Source: HGM10836 sp964430375
GTDB taxonomy: Bacteria; Bacillota_I; Bacilli_A; RF39; UBA660
Assembly: GCA_964430375.1 (NCBI GenBank)
Contig: CAYSEZ010000014.1
Coordinates: 1-17,066 of the forward strand
Direction of reading: 5' to 3'
DNA length: 17,066 bases
Shown: in pieces, positions 7,568-14,659 of the stretch
Numbering within the stretch: position 1 is the first letter of the stretch
How the letters are laid out: every line of letters starts with the position of its first letter
Program-made: the position numbers and the translations under genes
Notes under the pieces: generated by a model
The model's database searches: none
The model's input: the letters and a program-made list of their open reading frames with translations, nothing else
What the model was told of the DNA's origin: nothing

Positions 7568-7906
7568 ATGATACATAAAATGAAATTAAATGCTGAACCA
7601 TACGAAAAAATTGATAAGGGAGAAAAAACAGTAGAATTAAGATTATATGATGAAAAAAGACAATTGTTGAAAGTAAATGATTATATTGAATTTACAAACA
7701 TAAAAGATCAAAGAAAGTTACTTGTTTTAATTGAAGATTTAAAAACATATAAAAGTTTTATGGAATTATATAAATATTATGATAAATTATCAATGGGATA
7801 TGATAAAGAAGATATAGCAGATCCGAATGATATGAAAGAATATTATTCTAACGAAGAACAAAAAAAGTATGGAGTAATTGCTATAAAAATTAAAAAAATT
7901 AATTAA
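7568..7906 (+). CDS. ASCH-domain (PUA-like) protein
   Basis: 112 aa, which is one small domain. MKLNAEPYEKIDKGEKTVELRLYDEKRQLLKVNDYIEF is the typical ASCH opening: a pocket with the KT-x-E-x-R motif, followed by a beta strand that ends I-E-F. The C-terminus (YGVIAIKIKKI) is the closing strand. ASCH proteins resemble PUA RNA-binding domains and some hydrolyse acetylcytidine; which applies here cannot be told. AAGGAG (7554-7559) overlaps the stop of the S51 gene, so the two are translated from one message. Confidence 0.85.
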   Translation: MIHKMKLNAEPYEKIDKGEKTVELRLYDEKRQLLKVNDYIEFTNIKDQRKLLVLIEDLKTYKSFMELYKYYDKLSMGYDKEDIADPNDMKEYYSNEEQKKYGVIAIKIKKIN

Positions 7907-7934
7907 GTTATTAATAATATCTTGATGAAATATT

Positions 7935-8190
7935 AATAAGTAAAAGTTATTTTTATAGATGAGGATATCTTATTAATTCAAAATTAATTATCAGAATATA
8001 TAATAAACTTAGAAACTTATTTTAAAACAGAATTAGTTCAAAAAGAGAGAGCTAGATATGTTAAAAGGAATATTATATTAAATTTGAATATGGTTACTGT
8101 AGTAGATTATCTTTTTTAATTAAAAAAATGGTAGAGCAGTTAGAATTTGGGAAATATTTTATATATTTATAATTTTTAGAATAATAGAGT
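7935..8190 (+). pseudogene. Decayed RhuM-family gene, third copy
   Basis: From about 7940 one frame reads VKVIFIDEDILLIQN, a TAA stop, then LSEYI and ELVQKERARYVKRNI. These align with VNVKFINEDIWLTQNQLAEIY and LLVQKEGTRNVKRNI of the intact RhuM. In another frame near 8130-8150, GRAVRIWE matches IAVRFRIW. The segment carrying the embedded palindrome in the other copies is deleted here. The rest, to about 8370, is AT-rich with no recognisable gene. Confidence 0.7.
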
Positions 8191-8370
8191 TTATATTATC
8201 TAGTATTATATTATTTATCATCAGAAGGAAAAGTTATAAAGAAAAAGATTATTTAAAAGAATCTTATTAAACTTACATAATTCGACAAAATTCATGCAAG
8301 AAATGTCGTATGATGGAACTACTTTATAAAATTAGATATTTTAATTATAAATAAGAAAGGAAATGCACAA

Positions 8371-8448
8371 ATGATAAATGAAATAGAAACTATAAATAAC
8401 GAATTAATAGATATAGAAAATATTTATAAAGATATTAAAGAAAAATAA
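8371..8448 (+). pseudogene. 25-codon ORF, possibly an ORF6N N-terminal remnant
   Basis: ATG 8371 has a reasonable ribosome site (AGAAAGG, 8354-8360) and encodes MINEIETINNELIDIENIYKDIKEK before TAA. The pattern INNELIxIEN-IYxxI resembles the start of ORF6N-domain proteins, including the copy at 16739 (IIIEDMIYEVRD). The stop falls where the ORF6N reading would continue with Gln. It could instead be a genuine micropeptide; confidence in either reading is low. Confidence 0.3.
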
Positions 8449-8460
8449 TAGTTAGATAGA

Positions 8461-8517
8461 TTAAAATGATATATGAGATTGATATAATAAATATTTTATA
8501 AATATTAAAGGGAGGTT
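8461..8517 (+). promoter_or_regulatory. Second copy of the promoter-operator repeat, upstream of the intact RhuM unit
   Basis: The extended -10 TGATATAAT (8480-8488) is followed at the expected transcription start by a 17-bp inverted repeat, AATATTT-TAT-AAATATT (8490-8506), and then the ribosome site GGGAGGT (8510-8516). An inverted repeat at the start site is a typical repressor position. The repeat is shared with 6585-6640. Confidence 0.6.
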
Positions 8518-8523
8518 AAATAT

Positions 8524-8712
8524 ATGAAAAGTAAGTATAATTTAATAAGTTCAATATTTTATTTAGTGGTTGGTATATTAGCAATTATTTCTTTTATACT
8601 ACTCTCAATAGGTGGTGAAACTATGACTAAATGGCTAATTACTTTGTTATTATCTATTGTATTTGTTATTTTTGGGATTATCGGAATAATAGATTATAAA
8701 TCACAAAAGTAA
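8524..8712 (+). CDS. Small two-helix membrane protein of unknown function
   Basis: 62 aa with two hydrophobic helices (about 7-29 and 36-57) joined by GGETMTKW, and a basic tail (DYKSQK). It has a strong ribosome site (GGGAGGT) and its own promoter, so it is probably expressed. RhuM follows after 31 bases with its own ribosome site, so both likely share a transcript. I do not recognise a family. Its location beside RhuM raises the possibility of a functional link, but nothing in the sequence proves one. Confidence 0.7.
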   Translation: MKSKYNLISSIFYLVVGILAIISFILLSIGGETMTKWLITLLLSIVFVIFGIIGIIDYKSQK

Positions 8713-8743
8713 ATTATAATTTTTATAGAAGGAAGTGAAATTT

Positions 8744-9733
8744 ATGGATAATAATAAAAATGAAATTATGATTTATGAAGATAAAGATGGAATTACAAAA
8801 GTAAATGTTAAATTTATAAACGAAGATATTTGGCTTACTCAAAATCAATTAGCAGAAATATATAAGACAACACAAGAAAATATATCTATGCATATTAAGA
8901 ATATTTATAAAGATAATGAATTGAGTGAAAATTCAACTAATAAGAAATTCTTATTAGTTCAAAAAGAAGGAACTCGAAATGTAAAAAGAAATATAGACCA
9001 TTATAATCTTGATATGATAATTGCTTTAGGATATCGTGTTCAATCTGATATTGCAGTTAGATTTAGAATTTGGGCTACTAAAAGATTGCATGAGTATATT
9101 CAAAAGGGTTTTACTTTGAATGATGAAAGATTAAAACAAGGCGGTAATAGATATTTTAGAGAATTACTTCAAAGAATAAGAGATATTCGTTCAAGTGAAA
9201 GAAACTTTTATCAACAAGTAACAGATATTTATGCAACAAGTATAGATTATGATCCTAGAAGTAAGATAACAAAAGATTTTTTTGCAACAGTTCAAAATAA
9301 ATTACATTTTGCTGTTCACGAACATACCGCAGCAGAACTTATATATGATAGAGTGGATAACGAAAAACCATTCGTAGGAATGACTAATTTTAAAGGGAAT
9401 TATGTTACAATAGATGATGTAAAAATTGCTAAAAATTATCTTACTGAAATTGAATTACAAAGACTTAATTTATTAGTTTCTCAATTTTTAGATTACGCCG
9501 AGTTGCAAGCATTAGAACAAAGAAGTATGAAAATGACTGATTGGATACAAGAATTAGATAATCAAATATTGTTAAATAGAAGAAAAATATTAGAAGGTAA
9601 AGGTAAAATATCACATGAAGAAGCAATAGAAAAAGCAGAAAAAGAATTTAAAATATATCGTGAAAGAGAAATGAAAGAATTGCAGAGTGATTTTGATTTA
9701 TTAATGAAATCTTTACCAAATAATAATAAATAG
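8744..9733 (+). CDS. RhuM-family protein, intact
   Basis: I start it at ATG 8744 (329 aa), because the upstream GTG (8735) overlaps the ribosome site AAGGAAG (8729-8735). Residues 29-53 are a predicted DNA-binding helix-turn-helix region (IWLTQNQLAEIYKTTQENISMHIKNIY). YNLDMIIALGYRVQS (87-101) and FRIWATKRLHEYIQKGF are the family core. RIRDIRSSERNFYQQ, a HEHTAAELI segment (192-200) and a charged helical C-terminus follow. RhuM was named from a pathogenicity island, and its biochemical role is not established; members are scattered, phage-associated, and often lie in restriction loci. The gene carries a 25-bp inverted repeat at 8935-8959. Fragments of at least two further copies lie upstream. 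Confidence 0.9.
   Translation: MDNNKNEIMIYEDKDGITKVNVKFINEDIWLTQNQLAEIYKTTQENISMHIKNIYKDNELSENSTNKKFLLVQKEGTRNVKRNIDHYNLDMIIALGYRVQSDIAVRFRIWATKRLHEYIQKGFTLNDERLKQGGNRYFRELLQRIRDIRSSERNFYQQVTDIYATSIDYDPRSKITKDFFATVQNKLHFAVHEHTAAELIYDRVDNEKPFVGMTNFKGNYVTIDDVKIAKNYLTEIELQRLNLLVSQFLDYAELQALEQRSMKMTDWIQELDNQILLNRRKILEGKGKISHEEAIEKAEKEFKIYREREMKELQSDFDLLMKSLPNNNK
8935..8959. repeat. 25-bp perfect inverted repeat inside the intact RhuM gene
   Basis: AACTAATAAGAA (8935-8946), a central A (8947), and TTCTTATTAGTT (8948-8959) pair over 12 positions. Beyond one mismatch, two more pairs (TT with AA) extend it to 8932-8962. It encodes STNKKFLLV, residues 64-72, before YNLD. The centre is the third base of a codon. 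Confidence 0.93.
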
Positions 9734-9867
9734 ATTTTATTACGGAGATTATAGAAAGTATAACAAAAAATGTAACTCAAATCAATTTATGTAGATGGTC
9801 TCTGTATAAGTTCAATAATCTTATAATATTTTAATTTTAGAAAAAATGAAAAAAGGAAGTGAAAATT

Positions 9868-10737
9868 ATGAATAATGAAAGAAAAATTATTTCATGGTAC
9901 CCAGGCCACATGGCTAAAACAAAAAGACTAATAAAGGAGAATATAAACTTAATAGATATTATTTACGAAGTAATAGATTCTAGAGTACCAATAAGTTCTA
10001 AAATAGTAGATATTGATACTTTAATAAATAATAAACCTAGAATACTAATTATGACTAAATATGATTTATGTGATAAAGAAGAAACTAATAAATTTATTAA
10101 TTATTATGAAAATTTAGGTTATAAAGTATTAAAATATGATTTAACTAGTAATAATAATAATATAAATGATATATTTATATTAAGTAATGAAATATTAAAA
10201 GAAAAAATAGATAAAATCCGTTTAAAAGGTTTAAAAAAAGATAAAATTAGAGCACTAGTAGTCGGAGTACCTAATGTAGGTAAATCTACTTTAATTAATA
10301 AAATAGTAGGTAAAAAAAGTGCTACTACAGGTAATAAACCAGGAGTTACTAAACAATTAAACTGGATAAAAGCATATAAAAATATAGAATTATTAGATTC
10401 TCCTGGAATACTATGGCCAAAATTTGAAGATGAAAAAGTTTCATATAATTTAGCAAGTACTACTGCGATTAAAGAAGAAATATTAAATAAGGAAGATGTT
10501 GCTATATATATATTAAACTTCTTAAATAAATATTATAAAAATATATTAAAAGAACAATACAAATTAGAAAATTTTGATGATATAGAAGAAGCATTTGATA
10601 TAATAGGTAAAAATAAAGGATGTATATCTCGTGGAGGTATTACTGATTATGATAGAGTAGTAGAACTTATTATTAATGATATAAAATCTGGTAAAATTAA
10701 AGGTATAACTTTTGATAGGTATGAAGATGTTAAATAA
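9868..10737 (+). CDS. rbgA: Ribosome-assembly GTPase RbgA (YlqF)
   Basis: I start it at ATG 9868 (289 aa), because the upstream GTG (9859) lies within the ribosome site AAAGGAAG. This is a circularly permuted GTPase that acts late in 50S subunit assembly. WYPGHMAKTKR (10-20) is the diagnostic N-terminus. Motif order is permuted: G4 TKYD (63-66) comes first, then G1 GVPNVGKST (133-141), G2 within GVTK, and G3 DSPG (177-180). G4 has Thr where NKxD is usual. The C-terminal helical domain ends in SGKIKGITFDRYE. The length is close to the family norm of about 280. It is followed by rnhB, as in many Bacillota, with overlap. A -10-like TATAAT at 9822-9827 may drive it. Confidence 0.96.
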   Translation: MNNERKIISWYPGHMAKTKRLIKENINLIDIIYEVIDSRVPISSKIVDIDTLINNKPRILIMTKYDLCDKEETNKFINYYENLGYKVLKYDLTSNNNNINDIFILSNEILKEKIDKIRLKGLKKDKIRALVVGVPNVGKSTLINKIVGKKSATTGNKPGVTKQLNWIKAYKNIELLDSPGILWPKFEDEKVSYNLASTTAIKEEILNKEDVAIYILNFLNKYYKNILKEQYKLENFDDIEEAFDIIGKNKGCISRGGITDYDRVVELIINDIKSGKIKGITFDRYEDVK

Positions 10738-11713
10738 AGATGATATTTTAAAAAAGTTAAATAATCTTTCTTTAGATAAAGATAAATTTATTATTATAAG
10801 TGGTGCTTCTATGGTACTTCAAGATGTAAAAGATGTAACAAGTGATATAGATATTTCTATTTCAACAGATATAGAAGATAAATTAAATGGTTTAAACTAT
10901 CATATTGGATTTTATAATGAAAAAATATATGAAAAAGATAATATAGAATTTTTTACTACTTATTATGAAGAAATAGATTATATTATAATTAATGGTTATA
11001 AAGTTGCTACTTTAGAATATGTTTTAAAATTAAAACAAAAATTAAATAGAAAAAAAGACTTAAAAGATATAAAATTACTAGATTTATATTTATGTTCTAA
11101 AGATAATTATAGGTATGAAAAAGAATTAATTAATAAAGGTATAACTCTAATATGTGGAATTGATGAAGTAGGAAGAGGTCCTTTAGTAGGACCTGTTGTA
11201 GCTTCTAGTGTAATACTTCCAATAAACTATAAATTAGAGGGTTTAACTGATTCTAAAAAATTAAGTGAAAAGAAAAGAGAAGAGTTTTATGATATTATAA
11301 TGAAAGATGCTATTAGTGTAGGTATAGGTATAATAAATGAAAATATAATTGATGAAGTAAATATATATGAAGCTACTAAACTTGCTATGAAAGAATCTAT
11401 TAATAATTTAAGTATAACTCCAGAACATATCTTAATAGATGCAATGAAACTAGATATAGATATTCCTAGTACTTCAATTATAAAAGGAGATTTAAAAAGT
11501 TTATCTATTTCTGCAGCGTCTGTTATTGCAAAAGTAACTAGAGATAGAATGTTAGATGAATTACATGAAAAATACCCACATTATAATTTTAAAAAAAATA
11601 AAGGGTATCCTACTAAAGAACATATGTTAGCAATAGAAAAATATGGTATTATAAAAGAACATAGAAAAAGTTATTCGCCAGTTAAAGAATATATAGAAAA
11701 AAATAAAAAATAA
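10727..11713 (+). CDS. rnhB: RNase HII with an N-terminal nucleotidyltransferase-like domain
   Basis: The C-terminal part (about 135-328) is RNase HII, which removes ribonucleotides and RNA primers from DNA. GIDEVGRGP holds Asp146-Glu147, LIDAMKL Asp238, and KVTRDRMLDEL Asp273, so all four acidic residues are present; GYPTKEH and EHRKSYSPV complete the family pattern. Residues about 1-125 look like a small nucleotidyltransferase-type domain: ISGASMVL (Gly-Ala-Ser, 26-28), TSDIDISI (Asp40-x-Asp42), and KDLKDIKLLDLYL, the usual end of such domains. The reading frame is continuous, so it is a fusion. ATG 10727 is preferred because AGGT (10717-10720) is well spaced; ATG 10721 or TTG 10712 are alternatives. 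It overlaps rbgA. Ordinary Bacillota RNase HII has an unrelated extension of about 70 residues here. Confidence 0.9.
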   Translation: MLNKDDILKKLNNLSLDKDKFIIISGASMVLQDVKDVTSDIDISISTDIEDKLNGLNYHIGFYNEKIYEKDNIEFFTTYYEEIDYIIINGYKVATLEYVLKLKQKLNRKKDLKDIKLLDLYLCSKDNYRYEKELINKGITLICGIDEVGRGPLVGPVVASSVILPINYKLEGLTDSKKLSEKKREEFYDIIMKDAISVGIGIINENIIDEVNIYEATKLAMKESINNLSITPEHILIDAMKLDIDIPSTSIIKGDLKSLSISAASVIAKVTRDRMLDELHEKYPHYNFKKNKGYPTKEHMLAIEKYGIIKEHRKSYSPVKEYIEKNKK

Positions 11714-11717
11714 AAAT

Positions 11718-11798
11718 ATAGTTTTATAAGATAATTAATACTAAATAATTTAATTTAATAAATTAATTATAAATTTTATCTATATAAAACTATTTTTT
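11718..11798 (+). terminator. Long-range hairpin terminator after rnhB
   Basis: ATAGTTTTATA (11718-11728) pairs perfectly with TATAAAACTAT (11783-11793), and the run of T continues to 11798. The inner part AGATAA / TTATCT can extend the stem past a short bulge. The loop is long and AT-rich. It separates the rbgA-rnhB unit from topA. Confidence 0.65.
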
Positions 11799-11817
11799 GA
11801 TATATAAAAATTAAAAT

Positions 11818-11846
11818 TTGCATTATTTTAATTTTTGTGGTATAAA
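11818..11846 (+). promoter_or_regulatory. Promoter of topA
   Basis: TTGCAT (11818-11823), 17 bases, then TATAAA (11841-11846) preceded by TGG at 11838-11840, which makes an extended -10. The start codon follows 56 bases later. Confidence 0.6.
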
Positions 11847-11902
11847 TTATATGAAATTATTATTTAATATTTTATATAATTATATGAAAGGACGCGATTG
11901 TA

Positions 11903-13930
11903 TTGAAAAATTTAGTAATAGTGGAATCTCCTAGTAAAAGTAAAACAATAGAAAAATATTTAGGTAAAGATTATAAAGTAGTATCTTCAAAAGGACATAT
12001 TAGAGATTTAAAAACAAGTGGTAAATATGGTTTTGGAGTAGATATTGAAGATGGGTTTACTCCAAGTTATGAGCCTATAAAAGGTAAAAAGAAAGTAATA
12101 GCAGAGTTAAAGAAAGAAGCAAAAAATTCTGATAGTGTTTTTCTAGCATCCGATCCAGATCGTGAAGGAGAAGCTATATCTTGGCATTTAAAAGATGCTT
12201 TAGGGTTAAAAGATGATGAATATGAAAGAGTAGTATTTAATGAAATAACTAAAGATAAAGTACTTGAAGCTTTTAAACATCCTCGTAAAATAGATGATAA
12301 TTTAGTTAAATCTCAAGAAACTAGAAGAATATTAGATAGAATAATAGGTTTTAGATTATCTAAACTTATGCAATCTAAAACAGGAGGTAAATCAGCAGGT
12401 AGAGTTCAATCTGTTGCACTTAAGTTAATCGTAGATAAAGAAGAAGAAATTAATGCTTTTGTACCAGAAGATTATTATACTATAACTGCATATTTTAATG
12501 ATTTTAATTCAGAGTTATTTAAGTATAAAAATAAGAATATAGAAATTAAAACTGAAAAAGAATGTGATGATATATTAAACAAATTATCTAAAACTTTTAA
12601 GATAGAAGAAGTAACAAAAAAAGAAAAAAATAAAAAAGCAAAAGCTCCATATACAACTTCAACTCTTCAGCAAGATGCTTCAAATAAACTTAATTTTACT
12701 GGTAAAAAAACTATGACAATTGCCCAAAAATTGTATGAAGGCGTTGATTTAGAAAGTGAAACTACTGGTTTAATTACTTATATGAGAACTGATTCTGTTA
12801 GATTATCTGATGAGTTTATTAAAAGTACTTATAAATATATTAATGATGAATATGGAAAAGAGTATGTTGGATCTGTAAAGCAAACAAAGAAAAAAGAAAA
12901 TGTTCAAGATGCTCACGAAGCAATAAGACCTACAAGTATTTTAAGAACTCCAGAAAAGGTAAAAAGTTATTTAACAAATGATGAATATAAACTATATAAA
13001 ATGATTTATATACGTGCTTTATCTTCACTTATGAAAGATGCAAAAACTCTTGTAACTTCAGTTATATTAGATAATAATGATTATAAGTTTAAAACTACTG
13101 GAAGTATTATTATATTTGATGGTTATTTAAAAGTATATAAAGATTATGAAGATACAAATGATGTTATATTACCTGATTTTGAAAATTATAAAACAGATGT
13201 ACTTATTTCAAACAAAATAGAAAGTGAAAAACATACTACTAAACCTCCAGCAAGATATACTGAAGCAAAATTAATAAAAGAAATGGAAGAACTTGGAATA
13301 GGCAGGCCTAGTACTTATGTAAAAACTATTGATACATTAAAAGAAAGAGGTTATGTAATAATTTCTGATAAGAAGTTTGTTCCTACTGAAATAGGTATTA
13401 CTACTACTCATAAATTACAAGAATTTTTCTCTCATATTATAAATGTAGAATATACTGCAAATATGGAAAAAGATTTAGATGAGATTGCTTTAGGTAATAA
13501 AGTATGGAATAATTTATTAAAAGATTTTTGGGAAGAATTTGAACCTAGTGTAAAAGAAGCATTTACTAATATGGAAAAAGAGGCGCCAGTTGAAACTGGA
13601 GAAATGTGTCCTAATTGTGGTAAACCTTTAGTAATTAGAAAAGGTAAGTATGGTAAGTTTACTGCTTGTTCTAATTATCCAGAATGTAAATATGTAAAAA
13701 AAGAAGAAAAAGAAGTTATTACTATTATGAAATGTCCTAAATGTGATGGAGATATAGTAGAAAAAACAACTAGAAAAGGTAAAATATTCTATGGATGTAG
13801 TAATTATCCTAAATGTAATTTTGCTTTATGGGATAAACCTATAAATGAATTTTGTCCTAATTGTAATGAAGTTTTAGTAGAAAAGAAAGAAACTATTAAA
13901 TGTTCTTCATGTGATTATGTAAAAGAGTAA
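11903..13930 (+). CDS. topA: DNA topoisomerase I
   Basis: 675 aa with TTG start (11903); AAAGGA (11887-11892) is the ribosome site. It relaxes negative supercoils by cutting one strand. Residues 1-120 are the Toprim domain, with Glu8 (VESPSKSKTIEKYLG) and the acidic triad DPDRE (84-88). The catalytic Tyr293 lies in GLITYMRTDS, and SAGRVQSVALKLI and GIGRPSTYVKTI are further type IA signatures. The end (about 570-675) has three four-Cys zinc ribbons: CPNCG...CSNYPEC, CPKCD...CSNYPKC, and CPNCN...CSSCD. Everything needed for activity is present. Its place after rbgA and rnhB follows the common Bacillota order, without dprA between. Confidence 0.98.
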   Translation: MKNLVIVESPSKSKTIEKYLGKDYKVVSSKGHIRDLKTSGKYGFGVDIEDGFTPSYEPIKGKKKVIAELKKEAKNSDSVFLASDPDREGEAISWHLKDALGLKDDEYERVVFNEITKDKVLEAFKHPRKIDDNLVKSQETRRILDRIIGFRLSKLMQSKTGGKSAGRVQSVALKLIVDKEEEINAFVPEDYYTITAYFNDFNSELFKYKNKNIEIKTEKECDDILNKLSKTFKIEEVTKKEKNKKAKAPYTTSTLQQDASNKLNFTGKKTMTIAQKLYEGVDLESETTGLITYMRTDSVRLSDEFIKSTYKYINDEYGKEYVGSVKQTKKKENVQDAHEAIRPTSILRTPEKVKSYLTNDEYKLYKMIYIRALSSLMKDAKTLVTSVILDNNDYKFKTTGSIIIFDGYLKVYKDYEDTNDVILPDFENYKTDVLISNKIESEKHTTKPPARYTEAKLIKEMEELGIGRPSTYVKTIDTLKERGYVIISDKKFVPTEIGITTTHKLQEFFSHIINVEYTANMEKDLDEIALGNKVWNNLLKDFWEEFEPSVKEAFTNMEKEAPVETGEMCPNCGKPLVIRKGKYGKFTACSNYPECKYVKKEEKEVITIMKCPKCDGDIVEKTTRKGKIFYGCSNYPKCNFALWDKPINEFCPNCNEVLVEKKETIKCSSCDYVKE

Positions 13931-13931
13931 T

Positions 13932-13959
13932 AAGAAAAGTTTTATAAGCTTTTCTTTTT
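13932..13959 (+). terminator. Terminator of topA
   Basis: AAGAAAAG (13932-13939) pairs with CTTTTCTT (13949-13956) around a 9-base loop, followed by T. It starts two bases past the stop codon. Confidence 0.85.
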
Positions 13960-13989
13960 AATTTTATAGAAATATTTTTGTATTTATAG

Positions 13990-13995
13990 TATACT
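13990..13995 (+). promoter_or_regulatory. -10 element immediately before the metallopeptidase gene
   Basis: TATACT at 13990-13995 would place the transcription start near 14002, which is the position of an in-frame GTG and nine bases before the ATG. No ribosome site lies between, so the message would be leaderless or nearly so. Confidence 0.45.
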
Positions 13996-14010
13996 TTATA
14001 TGTGATTAAT

Positions 14011-14652
14011 ATGTTTATAGAAATAAATAATAAAAAATATAATGTAATTATTACATATAAAAATAATAAAAATATGTATTTAAGACTAAAAGATGATTTA
14101 AATATTTATATAAGTGCTCCAAAGGGGATAAAAATTAATGAAATAAAGAAGTTTATTAATAATAATATAGATAATATTACAAAAGTGATATTAGAAAAAG
14201 AAAAAGTATATAATTCTAATAAGGATAAATTTTTATATTTAGGTAAAAAATATGATATATGTTATATTAATGATAATGATATATTTTTTGGAGATAATAA
14301 AATATTTATAGGTAAAAATATAGATATAGATAAATATTTAAATAAAAAATGTAGAGAAGTATTTAGTGACGAGTTTATAAATTGTGTTAATAATTTTAAA
14401 GAAATTAATTATGTACCAAAACTTAAAATTCGTAAAATGACTTCTAGATGGGGAGTGTGTAATGTTACTAAAAAAACAATAACATTAAACAGTGAACTAA
14501 TTAAAATAGATATAAAATATTTAAATTATGTTATATATCATGAATTATCTCATTTAGTTCATCCTAATCATTCAAAAGATTTTTGGCTTTTGGTAGAACA
14601 CTATGTACCTGATTATAAAAATTATAAAAAAGAAATGAAAAATATATTGTGA
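14011..14652 (+). CDS. YgjP-type (DUF45) zinc metallopeptidase
   Basis: 213 aa from ATG 14011 (an in-frame GTG at 14002 would add three residues). The C-terminal half carries the zinc site H177-E178-LS-H181, with His187 in PNHSKDFW as the third ligand; the family motif HELxHxxxPNHSxxFW is complete. TSRWGVC (144-150) is another family mark. The N-terminal half is a beta-rich domain with YLRLKDDLNIYISAPKG. Relatives are SprT/WLM-like proteases; the biological substrate is not settled. No Shine-Dalgarno sequence precedes the start. The amidoligase-like gene follows after 7 bases, so the two are an operon. Confidence 0.9.
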   Translation: MFIEINNKKYNVIITYKNNKNMYLRLKDDLNIYISAPKGIKINEIKKFINNNIDNITKVILEKEKVYNSNKDKFLYLGKKYDICYINDNDIFFGDNKIFIGKNIDIDKYLNKKCREVFSDEFINCVNNFKEINYVPKLKIRKMTSRWGVCNVTKKTITLNSELIKIDIKYLNYVIYHELSHLVHPNHSKDFWLLVEHYVPDYKNYKKEMKNIL

Positions 14653-14659
14653 GGTTTAT

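Noticed and set aside
8281..8310. CGACA...TGTCG inverted repeat
   Set aside because: Only five paired bases with a 16-base spacer, unlike the 13-1-13 sites; likely chance.
9562..9780. 72-codon open frame on the minus strand
   Set aside because: It lies opposite the 3' end of the intact RhuM gene, has no ribosome site, and its composition follows from the RhuM codons.
9734..9867. Open stretch reading NVTQINLCRWSLYKF between RhuM and rbgA
   Set aside because: Short, with no start or ribosome site and no recognised family; treated as spacer holding the rbgA promoter.
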